From assembly GCA_021234155.1 (NCBI GenBank), contig JAJEKV010000003.1:29249166-29313165 (forward strand): a DNA stretch of 64,000 bases. Reading direction: 5' to 3'. Numbering within the stretch: position 1 is the first letter of the stretch; the number at the start of each line of letters is the position of its first letter. Shown here piece by piece: positions 12,035 through 25,134 of the stretch. This stretch comes from Isoetes taiwanensis (Eukaryota; Streptophyta; Lycopodiopsida; Isoetales; Isoetaceae). Made by a program: the position numbers and the translations under genes. Below the pieces are notes generated by a model. It saw only the letters and a list, made by a program, of their open reading frames with translations. It searched no databases and was not told the DNA's origin.

Positions 12035-14015
12035 AGATCAAGCCCGTTCTATATGAGGTGGAGAAGAGTAAAGAGGCGGTGGTGGTTTTGGAGATTTGGC
12101 CCATTCAACCGGAGCTAGAGAAGAATAAATTGAAGGGAAGAGTAATGTGCAGCAGATCGAAGAAGAGATCGGAGCAGATAGGGAAACCGATCAAATTGCT
12201 TTTGGAAAAACTCGTGCTTCGGAGAAACATATGCATGGATTTAACCTTTTCCATTCCGAGCGCAGTATATATCTGATGGACGCCGACATGTTATAGCCAC
12301 ATGCATATCCGTGGTATATCCGTGTCTTTGACATGTTATAGCCACGCTTAAAAAAAATTACACGGCGTTTCTGTGGACTTAGCGGAGTTTTTGCCATTTA
12401 AGGTTGGCTATAACATGCCCACGTCTGACATTTACCGCGATGGTTTTCCATCTACCAGAGCAACCAGAGCTTCTGCTCTCTGCCATAGCTATACTTGCTT
12501 GCCCTCTGCCATAGCTAAATCTTTTTATCTTTCTGCCCTTAGAATGAGCAAAAAGCTAGAGGAAAAAACAATCCTATATTATAATGTTACTAGAAAAAGT
12601 GCCCAGTGGGCTTTTAGTTGGAATTAAATTCAAAAGTTAATAAAGATATAGTTAATAAAAGCATCTAATTACATATGTGGTTGTTTGTTATCATGGAAGT
12701 TTGAAATTGTTCTTAAAAGATACTTTTATTGAGCTTAAAAGAACTTATGAAGTTTTAAAATGTTCATAGCAATCGTTTATGCAGGTATAATAGCCTACAT
12801 GCTAAGTGGACACATAGATTCATCTATTTAGTTCTCATTTTCGAACTCTTGCACTTTGTCCAAAGTGACTTTCATGCTTGGATATCATGAAACATTCTCA
12901 TTGCATTGCATTTGAAATTATTGAATGTCGACATGTGTCGATGATTTCTTGTAGATTGGCATCGATGGTGCCTGGAGGGTAATGGTTGGTCTTGCAGGGC
13001 AAAAGTGTGGTCAATGTCAAATTGAAAAAAAACTTGCAAAAAGCCTAGATGGATGCCTATTTAAACATCAAAGTTGAAAATATATGCAAGTTTGCACGTT
13101 TGCATATTAGAATACTTTGCATTTTTACTTTCAATCACCCCATCTTTCCCTCAAGATATAGTTGTCCACCATGGGTAAACTTGAACCAAAATAAAATAAT
13201 ATTACAACTTCATTATATAACCAAAATAAGTATGTTCAAAATGAATTTTTCTTGGGCTTTTATAATTTAATAATACAAGAAATTTATCACGGCGGGCCAA
13301 GGCCGCCCCGAACATTTCTCTTTTTGGCCTCAATAAAGACGAATTTGAGAGCATTTTCTTGGCAACTAGATGATACACATAAGGTGGCCAACAGAGACTT
13401 CAATTGTCTGGTTGACTTCTGTGTACCGAGAGAATACAAATTTATTCTTATGCGAGAGAATAAATCCTAGTGCAACTTCTGCAGCATGAATAATCCCGGG
13501 ATATTCCACTGGAACCCCTAAAAACAAAAGGCATATTTCATGGACATCCTAGGCCTATAAAACAATTTAAGGTTTAGAGTGTAGCTTTAATAAGCATTAC
13601 AATCAAAATATACCTACACCCCTCTGGTGAGTGCTACATGCTCTGTTTTGATTTATTTTGCTTGTTCTGCTTTGACAGATAGTAGACATTTGGCTTTGAT
13701 CAAATCCAAGCAACTGTAACAGGAAACTACAGAGCATTGGATCTAGAAGAAGCATCTCCTCTGTAGGCCTTCGATGATCAGGTTGATCATTTTATTTATC
13801 ACAAGCATCATGTATTTGCACATTTGACATCATTCATAGCATATCTATGCAAAAAGTTCTTGCTTTATGAAAAAGAGTATAGAGCAGGTTTCCTAGCTAA
13901 ATGTTAATATTTGTATGTGCATGCTTATTTTATAAGCCCCTTCATAGCGTGTATTATTTTGCTGCTGCCACCAAAAATTATTTCTGAGGATCCACCTGCT
14001 TTGTCAAAGGATTTG
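12035..14015. other. Spacer between the two large copies
   Basis: Not found elsewhere in the window. An 80-codon frame up to 12276 (EIKPVLYEVEKSKEAVVVLE...) has no recognised relation. At 12290-12410 the string GACATGTTATAGCCAC is repeated directly, with a partial inverted copy (GGCTATAACATG). The rest is AT-rich without a supported gene. The last bases may belong to the left end of copy B, whose partner lies outside the window. Confidence 0.5.
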
Positions 14016-15427
14016 TATGGACACCAGTTTGGCTGCATTGGCTATGGCTTATCAGCGCCACTGGTTCTAAAGTAACTGTGGATGATAGAGAAGATGATGA
14101 AAGTAATTTGCCAGGCGTTCTCTGAAGCACTTGGACACTTGGACAGGTCGGATCTGGAGAAAGGGCAAATATGATTCTAGTTCTACCATTTCAAGCATGT
14201 AAAAATTGGATTGGAAGAGCTATACCTACTATTCGATCAACAGAGAAATGCATTGATCCGAGATGCTTTTAGTTTAAAAAATCAACGAAAATCTATGCCG
14301 AATCCAGCTCTCTAAAAATCTACACCGATGTTGACACCGATTGCCAGCTGAAAAACATGAATAAAAAACTCCACCGACCATTGGAATTGGAAACACCTTG
14401 TGCCTTGTTGTCTTCCTGCTATGCACTTGCCGCCTTCTTGCTCTGTTACCCGGCCGGAGTCAAGGTTGGATGCCCCAGATCGCTCTTCAAAAATGCGGGC
14501 ATGTCGAAATATTTTGGGGAAGATTGCCAAGATCTTAATGCTCGGTCTGAGGTGTGGCTATGGCGGACGGATTGCTCGAAGACATCTTGCCCAGACGCCA
14601 CTCTCTTTTCTTTTCTACAGGAAGCTGGTCGAAAGTAAACTGTGACAACCAGGATTTTGTCCGTCCGATGATGGAAGCAAAACGTGGCATCAAAACGACA
14701 ATTTGGATTTCGGCGCAGAAAAAATCCCTAGAACGACGAACAAAAATGAAAAACTAAAGAATGCTTTATATATGTGTAGATAATCACAAAACTGTCAGTA
14801 TTGTTGGTTTTTCCCTCCATGTTGGTTTTTCCCTCCAGAGATAAAAAAAATATCTTTTATGAGGCTTAGTCACAGTAACTTTCACAACCACGTGTTTGCC
14901 TAAACTCAAGATAGGGTCGAAAACTGACTATCTTTTAATGAATACTCCCTCAGATGTTATCTCGAGATTTTAAAGACATAGATCACTAATAAGACTTGGC
15001 ATAGACTCCAAATGTCACATCCAAACAAGGTGCTGCGCACGACGGGTTGCCCTCCGTGTCCCGAGGGTGAAGTGGCTTAAATCATACTTGAAAGTCATGT
15101 TTTCACAATCAATCAAAATTTATACTTCAAAAGAATACAATACTTGATACCATGACTTTATGAAGATGGGCCTGAAGAAATCTTTGGTCCTTATCATGTA
15201 TTTCCTTATTATGATAAGGAAATACATGTTTCCTTATCATAGGAATAAGATTTTATAAAAGAAGAATCGAAGTTCTGATTTTCCAACATGTTTTTATTTT
15301 TAAAGAGGTGTAAAATATTTGAATTCAAATTGCCCAAGATGGCAAAATCACAGTCGACACCTAATTCATAATACTTATTCGGATTATTTTTTCAAAAGCT
15401 TGAATCTGTGCTACAGAAAGGGGACTG

Positions 15428-15883
15428 TTGGTTTTTTGTTTGATTGAATATGGGGATTTAATGTTACAGAATACCAAAAAATATAGTTATTCGAGTCAAT
15501 TATTATATCAATGCTCTTTGCAGCTTTTGGAACTTCGTTGGAGGAGTAACCATACCAGAAAGAATACGAATCCCTCAAATTTAACACAGGTATCACATTA
15601 CTGGACTATACCATCTGAAGAAGAGAAACGTAAAATCAACTTACAACACATTCTGCCCTTTCTTCAAATTGTGCGTTGCCACGTGTCACAGTTTCATTTC
15701 CAGGATATTAAAGGCAGTTTCCTTGAACGTTTTTATGTTGGTTTTTATGTTGCATTCTGGCTTTTACCTAATTATTCTATCTTTTTACCTAACATTCAAC
15801 ATCCTTACTTAGCATTTCGGATTTCAAGTTTTGTTGGCCTATTAGAGCTTTTTAATAGTCCATATGCAAAAGTCATCCGTTAA
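15428..15883 (+). other. 151-aa open frame, function unknown (copy B)
   Basis: Identical partner of the frame at 1486-1941. The same reservations apply: no recognised domain, and identity explained by the duplication. Confidence 0.2.
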
Positions 15884-17504
15884 ATAATGCATAATGAGAT
15901 ATGTGCCCACAAAAGATCCACTAGTTGGCTTAGGAGTTTCCCTGTTAGATGGAGTTTGTGCATCTAAATATTGATGAGAGAAGGAAATAATTTTAAGAGG
16001 GATATTATATTTTGCAAAAGAAAGAACAAAGCTATAGTTACATATTTATAATTTCCTGAAGTAAACTACTTTTTAAGGATATCTTACAACTGTAAAAGCT
16101 TATTGGTTATCTACATCCTTAACATTCAACGAAAAGCAAAATAAGTTGAGCAACATAGCTGACGGAACATCTAAGACAAAGAGTTTAGCTATGAAATCTA
16201 CTGGAGAATTGGCACAACATAAAATAATATGGCAAACCATTGTACCATCTTTTGTGTCATACAGGCTAACATGATTTATATTCTCAGGCTTTAATAGCCA
16301 TAGCCATTTGCCATAATGCAGCTCATTTAGGATTGGCGTAAAAAGTTCATCTTATTTTGGGCCAAGAATGCACTGCATATCAGATCAACAAAATAGTTAT
16401 TTTAGATTTGTAAAACAATACATGCTTTGCTTGATGATGTAAATCATGGTAATCCAATAGAGCAGCCTGAATGGGTCCAAAATATTCAATGGAATTGCCT
16501 GGGTTATTTTAGATTTTCTGAAAGACGAAACGAAGTTCGATTTTCCAAGATGCCATGACCCGTAAATATTATCTAAAAAGCCAATTTGAAAATGCAACTT
16601 ACAAGTTCCAACTATATTAAGATCCAAACATTCTATGCTTTAGAAAGTGCTATTCTTCTCCCCTACAAGGCAACAAAAAACTTCATTACGAAAACTTCAT
16701 AGGAGATGACATACACGAAACCAATTTTCTAGTTGAGGATAACCAATCACCTCCGCTAAATTTGGATAGTCAATTGATCCAAGATACAAAAAGGATACTA
16801 GGGACGCTTAAGCCTCCTAAACATCTTTTTTCTATCTTTATTTCCTGACTACTTTATATGTGCTCCCATAAAACAAACTACGGCGCCCAAACTAGCGGCG
16901 ATTTTCCCGGTTAAACAAATGTTTCTTCGGCCAAAAGAACCGCATTTTGTCCGTCGGTAAACTGGGTTAAAATAATGTGATAAATAGTGCATTGTACATG
17001 TCATAGATTGATACGTGGAACAATTTGAGCCATTGTTTCTTAGAATGAAAATTTTAGCAATTTCCTTTGTAACATTTTCATTAAGCCGATCATTATCAAC
17101 AACCATTTCACACATCTCAACAAACATCGCACATGAGGTCATATTTTGTCAAAAGAATTTTCTTCTTGAGCAATCAATGGGTCCTATTATCGACTTGGGA
17201 GATTACTTCCAACACATTAGCCAACTCATTTAAACATCTGCTTAACTAGAAGTCCTTTTCAAACGCATTCAAATCATGACTGCTATATAAATCATGACTG
17301 CTGTTCAAACACGATAGTACAAAATAATAAAAGAATAGAGGTAATGACCATTTAGAAAATGACCATTTAGAATGCTCGCTTCAAAACCGAGGAAGGCAAG
17401 ATTTTTTCAAGAATACCAGAAAAAGTAAGCTACAAGCTCTTTTATCAAACTATACAATATTTTGCGATGGCGATTCACACAGAACGAAGTTTCCCAAAAT
17501 TTGC

Positions 17505-18765
17505 TTACACATAATAAATCATGCCCACTTCAATCGGACATGTGTGAGGAATGTTCAAGGCCACTGCTAGAACCTCGGCAATTCTTTCTCGAGGAAGTTA
17601 TAAGCCACATCAATAACAAATTTCCTCATAAAAGATGACGCTTTCTTGGCTTTCACATAAGAATGACCAACAATGTAAGCAACTCCGCACTCTTCGCTTC
17701 TATTAATTCCCTCAACTCTTCATTCATTATCAAGGATCCAAAAAACAGTTTTTGGTATCTCAAACCTAACTTCGCTTTTTTTTTGTGCGTTACGAAAATC
17801 GGCCTTCTTTGAATCTTGATCCAAAATTGCTCCAGATGCACCAATATTTTGAGAGCATTGTTCAATCGTCAAGCTCGAGAGATCACAAGTCTCGTCGCGA
17901 GATGTACCATCCACGGTACCGTTTTCCTTCGACAAGTCTCATTGCGTAATTGCTTGAAGTACCAATCACAACCATTCTACCTTCAAGAGATGGTTCATTG
18001 CTAGAGGTATTCAATGTTCTTGACCTTTCGATCTGAATAAACTCTCCAATGCTCATAATAAGCCGACTTTCAAAATCAAAATCATCTTTATGGACTTGTG
18101 ACAAAGTGAGAAAAGATGGCGGGGTACTCGATGAACGAGCTCAGTATATACTTGCCCAATTCCGTGAACTCGAGAATGCGCGAGGCTAGGACCAAGTGTA
18201 AGCAACCACTTCAAGGAGACCTTATTTTGTAAATCAAATCCATACTTTTAGTCGTGCCATAGTGGCATGTATACATGACGACCATGAAAATAACAAACCA
18301 AAACTAATGGAACCCAACCACCTTCACTAACTTTGATCATTGGAGATGAGTGTATAGAGAAGTTCAATTGATCCAAAAATAGCATCACAATGATTACACC
18401 AAGCCCGCCATAAAGGTCAATTTAATCATCAATCACTAGAAGAAAGAACGCAAAAACGTAAGCATAAATAAGCATTATACCATATGCATGGCCAATTAGA
18501 ATGGTATCACGAAACCCAATGTGACAAATTGAAAAGTAAAAGCATCCAAAATTATTTCAAGGATATAGATTTGTCCATAAATATGTTTTGATGTATGAAC
18601 AATTTTCACACGGGAAAAGCAACCCAAGGACAGGCATTGCTTGATAATTGAAAACAGCTTTGGCTCCCAAAGAACAAAGCAAGTGTGGCAATAACAAAAA
18701 AAACGCCATGGACATGCTTTAAAAAACGGCCATGGACATTTTATGCAATTAAAAAAATCGGCCAA
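17505..18765 (-). pseudogene. HAK/KUP potassium transporter, broken (copy B)
   Basis: Duplicate of the copy A pseudogene, with the same missing exon-sized block at VT/SQVHKDD (near 18100). It has many additional small changes, most at positions where copy A has CAG or [20 protein letters not shown] and [12 protein letters not shown] are still readable near 18650-18580, and the C-terminal [14 protein letters not shown] and RKNC block near 17670-17560. Because the shared deletion is in both copies, inactivation predates the duplication. Confidence 0.8.
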
Positions 18766-21084
18766 TGGACATTCTATGCTTTACAAATGCTAATTCTTCT
18801 ACCCTACTAATATGCAAAACTACAAGGCAAACACTAAACTACATATATGGAGTCTATACAATTGTAATAAAAAAAAACGCCGATGGGATATATTAACAGG
18901 CAATGCTTCAAGCCGGAAAAATAACTAGACATTTTGTATCTACAGAGCTCATAGCTGACTGAGTTATATCCATATATTGAAAAGATTAATTAGACACTTT
19001 GTATTCTCAAAGCTAAAGGCAACAAATCGCCAACAAAAGCTTTCAATCCAAAGAACCTCTGTAACAACCACAACCGATGCCGCATTTGCCAACAACCGAG
19101 GTAAAACAATAATCTCAAGAATGCCTCGCATGCAAAAACAATGATCTTCAATCATTTCATTAAATCTGCTTCCTTCCCTAATCTCACCATTTGCCACACC
19201 GGTGCACAAATCAAGACTATTCACGGCATAGGACAAATAAGCGGGTAGTTCATCACCATTCCCTTAACTTGCAAAAATATTTTTACCGGCTTGTTCAAAA
19301 ACACAAATCCTTGCTAAGCAGCTACTACATTTTGTTTATATCCGCATGTAGGCCATTCCTTGCAAACTCTAAAAATACAAAAATACATCGATCAACCCAT
19401 AAAAAATCCTTAAACCGAGCTTAAAAATCCAATTTAGCCAAAAACCCGGATCTTGGGAAGGAATTTTTCGGAAGAAAGGTAACAATCTTAGGGGAATTTG
19501 CAATACATTTGGTCGGAGAGAGTACTTAGGGAAATCAGGCTCTGCGTCCTCCCCAAGTTGCTGCTTTACGTTATGGAATAAATCTCTCAGATTTTTTCAA
19601 GAATAATCTCGTATTTTTTTCAAAGATCCAAAGGAAAGATCATCCGCTCCTATCTCGGCCATATGTTCTAGAATCAGGTTCAAAATGCGTCGAAATTCAT
19701 GCTTGCCAAACCATAGAATTAGCCCAATATCGAGTTTATCGTCTTAGGTAATATAGAGGTAGCAACTCAATCAGTAGTTTTTCTAGCTCGGGCCGCCCGG
19801 GTTGGTGTTTTAGTCGGTCGCAGAGCTTCTCGTCGGAATATACAAAAAAAGATGACCTTTGGGAGGAGGGTTAGGTTCACGATGGAATCATGACATGAAA
19901 AAGACATTAATTAGTACTTGGCTCATTCTCATCTGCCGAGCCTCGGATGAAAAATGCGGACTTGGCGACATGTTTCCCAACCAAATGGTTGTGCATAAAG
20001 ACAACATTTTGTTTTTGATTCCCGTCGCTTACGACTACATCAATGCTTGGGCATGAAGAACTTGAGACATATATCGATGAAATCAGATCTGCATCAACGA
20101 TGAGTTAGAATTCTAAAATCTAATTGAAATTAGAATATGCAAAATCAAAGAAATAAGCACCGAACATAAAGCGCATAACGTCTTGGCAATCTTTACAAAA
20201 TGGGTTTTGAAAGATTTTAACAGAATTTGCACATTTCTATTGAATCATATGTAGATTACCTCACAAAGGTAAATTTGAATCAAATGTTCTTCCCCACGCT
20301 TGAGAGTTAATTTTGTGGCGTGGAGCATGAATACCTTCAAATTTTTGGTGCTATCTTTACTCAATCCGCCGCGATCGGATAGAGATATTGTAACTCCATG
20401 TCAATCTTGCATCAAACCCGGCAAAACCTGTTTTGCCCTAACGGAATACCCCCTAACGAGATAGTTTTCTAACAAATCCATTTGGCAAACGTAAGGATTC
20501 CGTACAAAAAAATGGCTACTGACAGATTTAAATTGATAAATCGTAAATATGTATTAGCCACTCGTCCATCGCGAACACAAGTCTTTGCAAAAACCATGGC
20601 ACATCTAGAAGAACATGTTTCATCGCATGATCATGCATTAGAATCAACAAATCTGCAATAGAAAGAGGGCATCTATTGCATATCCATTGCAAAAGCTAAA
20701 AATAGAGGAAATTTGGCTTCCAACCACAAAACAGAGTAAACTTTAGAATATTGAAGGCCTCACATTGTCAATATCAAACCTCAAATATGACGGGTTCTTA
20801 CGACGCTTCACCTAATTCCCACAGGCTAAGATGCTCCCCGGCAAACAAATCAAACCTCTCTTCAACATCCCGCAACAAGAAAGCACAAAGCGAAGTAATG
20901 CTAAAGCTAGATAGATTAGAAAACAGCGAGAGATCGTACAAAATTGAAGAGTCGGGTGACCTCCATAAGCGCATGCATCGACCTCCATAGCTGAGCTCAG
21001 ATTTGAGCCGGTTAGCCGATTTCCACAATCGGCCTTCAAATGATATCTTGCCACCGCCAATTTACATGGGTCGAGCCGGTTTTT

Positions 21085-24000
21085 AGCGATCACCGGCATA
21101 TATGCTAGGCATATGCCGGCATATACCGAATATGCCCACATACCCACATAAGCGAGGGTTTGCCCCCTAGGGGCAACCCAAAAAGGCCCGTATACTTTCT
21201 GTAATATTTGCAAGGAATAAAATTTCTCAACAACAAACGAATGAATCACTCTACACTTTCATATGCTCTTATTCTACATTAACTAAACTATGTAGAAAAT
21301 ACATGATTGCTATTTGTCTCCGTTAGCTAAAAATCTCATAGCTTTTGTATTCAAATCAACTAACTTTTGCATGTGCAACCCTACAACATATAGGTCTACT
21401 ATGTAGTAGAAATGATCTGAAACAAAGCCAAACCATTCCTTAGTATTTTTCCACAAGTTCTTTCATTTCCAGCATCAACACAAGCCATCGCTTCCTTTTT
21501 TCGTCGACATGACTCTACAAACCCAGTAAGAATTGGTTCAGAAAACCTAAAATCTGAGATATAGATGAGAAAAATTACATCTAAGACAGCCTTAAAATAC
21601 CAGGCTTGCTTTCTTGCTTGCTTTGTGGAAGTAAACAATGTGGTTTAACCTGCAGATCGAAAATCACATAAGAGTCAGAGTAGAAATTAAAAATGGGTGC
21701 TTGGATGCACTCTATGAACAAGTTGAACGTAAGATTTTGAACCACAGGTCTGTAAATCTTCAACAAGTGCAAATTCTCTCCTTTCATGGTGCTCAATTTG
21801 TCCAGCAGATTGCAAAAAAGTAATCCCCTACCAGTCACGAAGTTGGTCTATACGGGCTCTTAATGGTGAAGTCCCCTATCATCTTTGCATAACAATCCAG
21901 CTATGATTGTAGTCCATGAGACAGCCATTCGCCCTCGCATGTTAGCAAACACATGGTAGACATCCTTAATGCTGTCACATTTCACATACATGTTTAGGAG
22001 AACATTTCCTCGAAAGAGTTTTGGGATGCATGCAGCATTGATTATGGCATGAGCTCACTTGTCCAGCTTAAGAGCTCCAACTTTTGCATAGTATTGCAAG
22101 ATTTAGACATAGGCATTCCAGTTTGAAATCCTATCTATCACCCACAATACACTGTATACCTTGCATTTGCCCTTCTCTACATAATAGACGTATCTTCCAA
22201 ATGGCATTAGTGGCATCAAGGTTATGTTGTCTTTAAAAGAAGACTGTGCTGGCCTTCATAGAAGTTAAATCTCTGCTACCGCTGGGTCTCGGTTTGTAGA
22301 GACAACAATGTTTCATACAGAAACAAAATACTCTAGGATAAAAGTCACCTTTATCATAGAGCTATTCTTATGTTCTTAGCCAAAATGGAAGCTCCCTATC
22401 TTATGTACTATATTGGTTGATAGAACAACAACAAAATTCTTCTATTGTTGCTGCTTTTGTATTGAAAGTTCTTCTATAGAATCTAAGCATTGTGCCATCA
22501 TGGGATTTGCTTCAACCATCTTAAGGATATAAGAGATCATTTTAATGAACGTCTTCTTCCCAGATAGAGGACACCACCTGGAAATGTAGAAGCTTAATAA
22601 TGGAAGGATTTGTATAGAAGATAGATGAAATGACTGCAAATATAAGTCCATGTGCCATGTGAAGCCCATGAAGATCTGCATAAATAAAGATGAGCATAAG
22701 TAATGAACGAATAAAACAACCATATGTGGTTGTCCAATAGAGAGCAAACACCATGTTACCTTGACATGGCTAAAGCCCATATATAAGAATGGTTCGGACT
22801 GTTCAACCCAACATAAAGATTTTCTACAAAAGTATCTGTGAGGGAAGAAGAAAAAATAATGTAAATTATTTCATCTATATTGGAAAGCGTTACCTGGCTT
22901 GTAGCATGGAGCAGATGTGTTTTCAGAGGCCTCTTCCAGAAGCATCAGAGGTCTCTTCTAGAATGCTCTCTTACCTCCAACTACTCCCATAAATCTTCCT
23001 TACAATCCCAAACGCCTCTCTTTTCTAAGAAGCAATTCCACATGTTGTGCCCATTGGAAGAATTCTTGTGTAATGTCAACAACCAGTACTGAATACATCA
23101 GAAAAATTCTTGTGCAATGCCCTTCTCCAATGTACACCCTAGTAATGAATAGACGAAGGGATATACCCTGACGGTGACAAAATCATTGAGCCATCTAAAA
23201 ATACTTTTCTATTACTGCTTCTTCAACTCGGCCTGGCGAATAAAAGAAGGGATGCAGACAGCCAGGCGATCAGTCTGCTGTCACTCTGTGCATTGCCATC
23301 GCTACTCCCCAACACCAACATTAACATGCACAGATCTGTCTGTGCATTTCTTCCCATTTATTCTTCATAAAATAAACTTTGAATGATGAACAATATCATA
23401 AAATAAGCCCTAAATGATGAACGGTACCTGATGAAAGATTTGTAGATCTACCCAACCAACACAAAAATTAAGCGCAAAATGTTGCGAATTGCATGAATAT
23501 AGTTAAACTTCATTATCCAACCCAACTCTATTCTGTTCCAAATCCAGATTTACAGGGTTAAGAAATGCTCTAGTGCATAAAAAGAAAAACTTGGGCCATT
23601 TTACGTTCATACATAGAAACTTAGGTTGAATTGAGGAATGAAAACTGCACAAAATAACACAAATTGCACAGGAACATCGCTCCTGCATCATCTTAAAAAA
23701 ACCAGCGCTATACACACTCGAGTGGTTGCTTTGCGTTGCATTTAACATGTATCTTGTAACTGCTTGTCCACATCTTGTGCCCATTGGAAGAATTCTTCTG
23801 CAATGTCTCCACACTTAAAACAACCAGTACCGAATACATCAGAAAAATTCTTATGCCAAATGCCCTTCTCCAATGTAACACCCTAGTAATGAATAGACGA
23901 AGGGATATGCCCTGATGGTGACAAAATCATTGAGCCATCTAAAAATACTTTTCTATTACTGCTTCTTCAACTAAGCCCTAAAAATAAAAGAAGGGTGCGG

Positions 24001-24980
24001 GCATACCATGGCGTCGGTCTGCTTTGTTAGTGCAATGCATTGCCATCGCTACTCCTCAACACCAACATTAACATGCACGGATCTGTCTGTGCATTCCTTC
24101 CCATTTATTCTTCATAAAATAAACTATGAATGATGAACAATATCATAAAATAAGCCCTAAATGATGAACAATACCTGATGAAAGATTTATAGATCTACGC
24201 AACCAACACAAAAATTAACTGCAAAAATGTTGCCGAATTGCATGAATATAGTCCGCTTCATTCTCCAACTAAACTCTAGTATGTTCCAAATCCAGTTTGC
24301 GGTTTAAAAAATGCTCTAGTGCATAAAAAAGAGAAACTTGGGCCATTTTACGTTCATACATAGAAACGTAGGTTGAATTGAGGAATGAAAATTGCACGAA
24401 ATAACACAAAATGTACAGGAGAATCGCCCCTGCATCATCTTAAAAAAACCAGCGCTATACACACTCGAGAGGTTGCTTTGCGTTGCATTTAACATGTATC
24501 TTGTAACTGCTTGTCCTTTTTCTCTTGCCTTTTGATATAGAAAAATTTCAAACGTTGATCTGCCATAGCGGAGAATGCCATAGATGTTTCTCGATCTCAA
24601 AAACATTACAAGAAGGCGTACAAAAATGTGCTCTCTCGGTGACACAAAACTGTAAATCCACTGCTAATATCACGCACCCAAAATCCTCAATCTCAACCAT
24701 CTATTTGCATCAACGGTGCAAAATTAAAATTGATGACAAACACTCAAAAATCCCTTTAGTATAAAGAGAGATTCTGTAAATCTTGGATTTGGATCAGCCC
24801 TAGATCCGACGGCCAGGATTTGATCAGCCTAAATTGGACGGCTTAGGTTTTTGTTTGCCATTCCAATTGGATGGCTTAAGTTTTTGGGTTGCCCCTAAGG
24901 GGGCAAACCCTCGTTTATATGGGTATGTGGGCATATTCAGGTATATGCCGGCATATGCCTAGCATATGCTGGTGACTGCT
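21085..24980. repeat. Block between 100-bp inverted repeats (copy B)
   Basis: Duplicate of the 7132-11031 block, with arms at about 21085-21183 and 24882-24980. The left arm differs from copy A at CAG and CTG positions (for example AGCAGTCACC reads AGCGATCACC), while the right arm is nearly unchanged. Confidence 0.6.
23040..24516. repeat. 735-bp tandem duplication (copy B)
   Basis: Copy B version of the pair at 9091-10568. Unit 2 has a scrambled stretch near 23975-24040 relative to copy A, again around CAG and CTG triplets. Confidence 0.85.
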
Positions 24981-25134
24981 CCAACTCGCTGCTCCCTTTA
25001 AACTCTCGGTCATCCAGCCCCATTCCTTCGCAGGCGTGGCTATGGCGCAGCTCGACCCTTCTTCTTCTTCCAAGCATTTTCCAAAGTTAAGTTCAGCTAA
25101 CAGGAAGGCTGTTTTGTGAGCAGATCGTTTTTAT

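Noticed and set aside
20751-21249. Overlapping 76-145 codon ORFs in copy B
   Set aside because: Not open in the equivalent part of copy A and they cross an arm of the inverted repeat.
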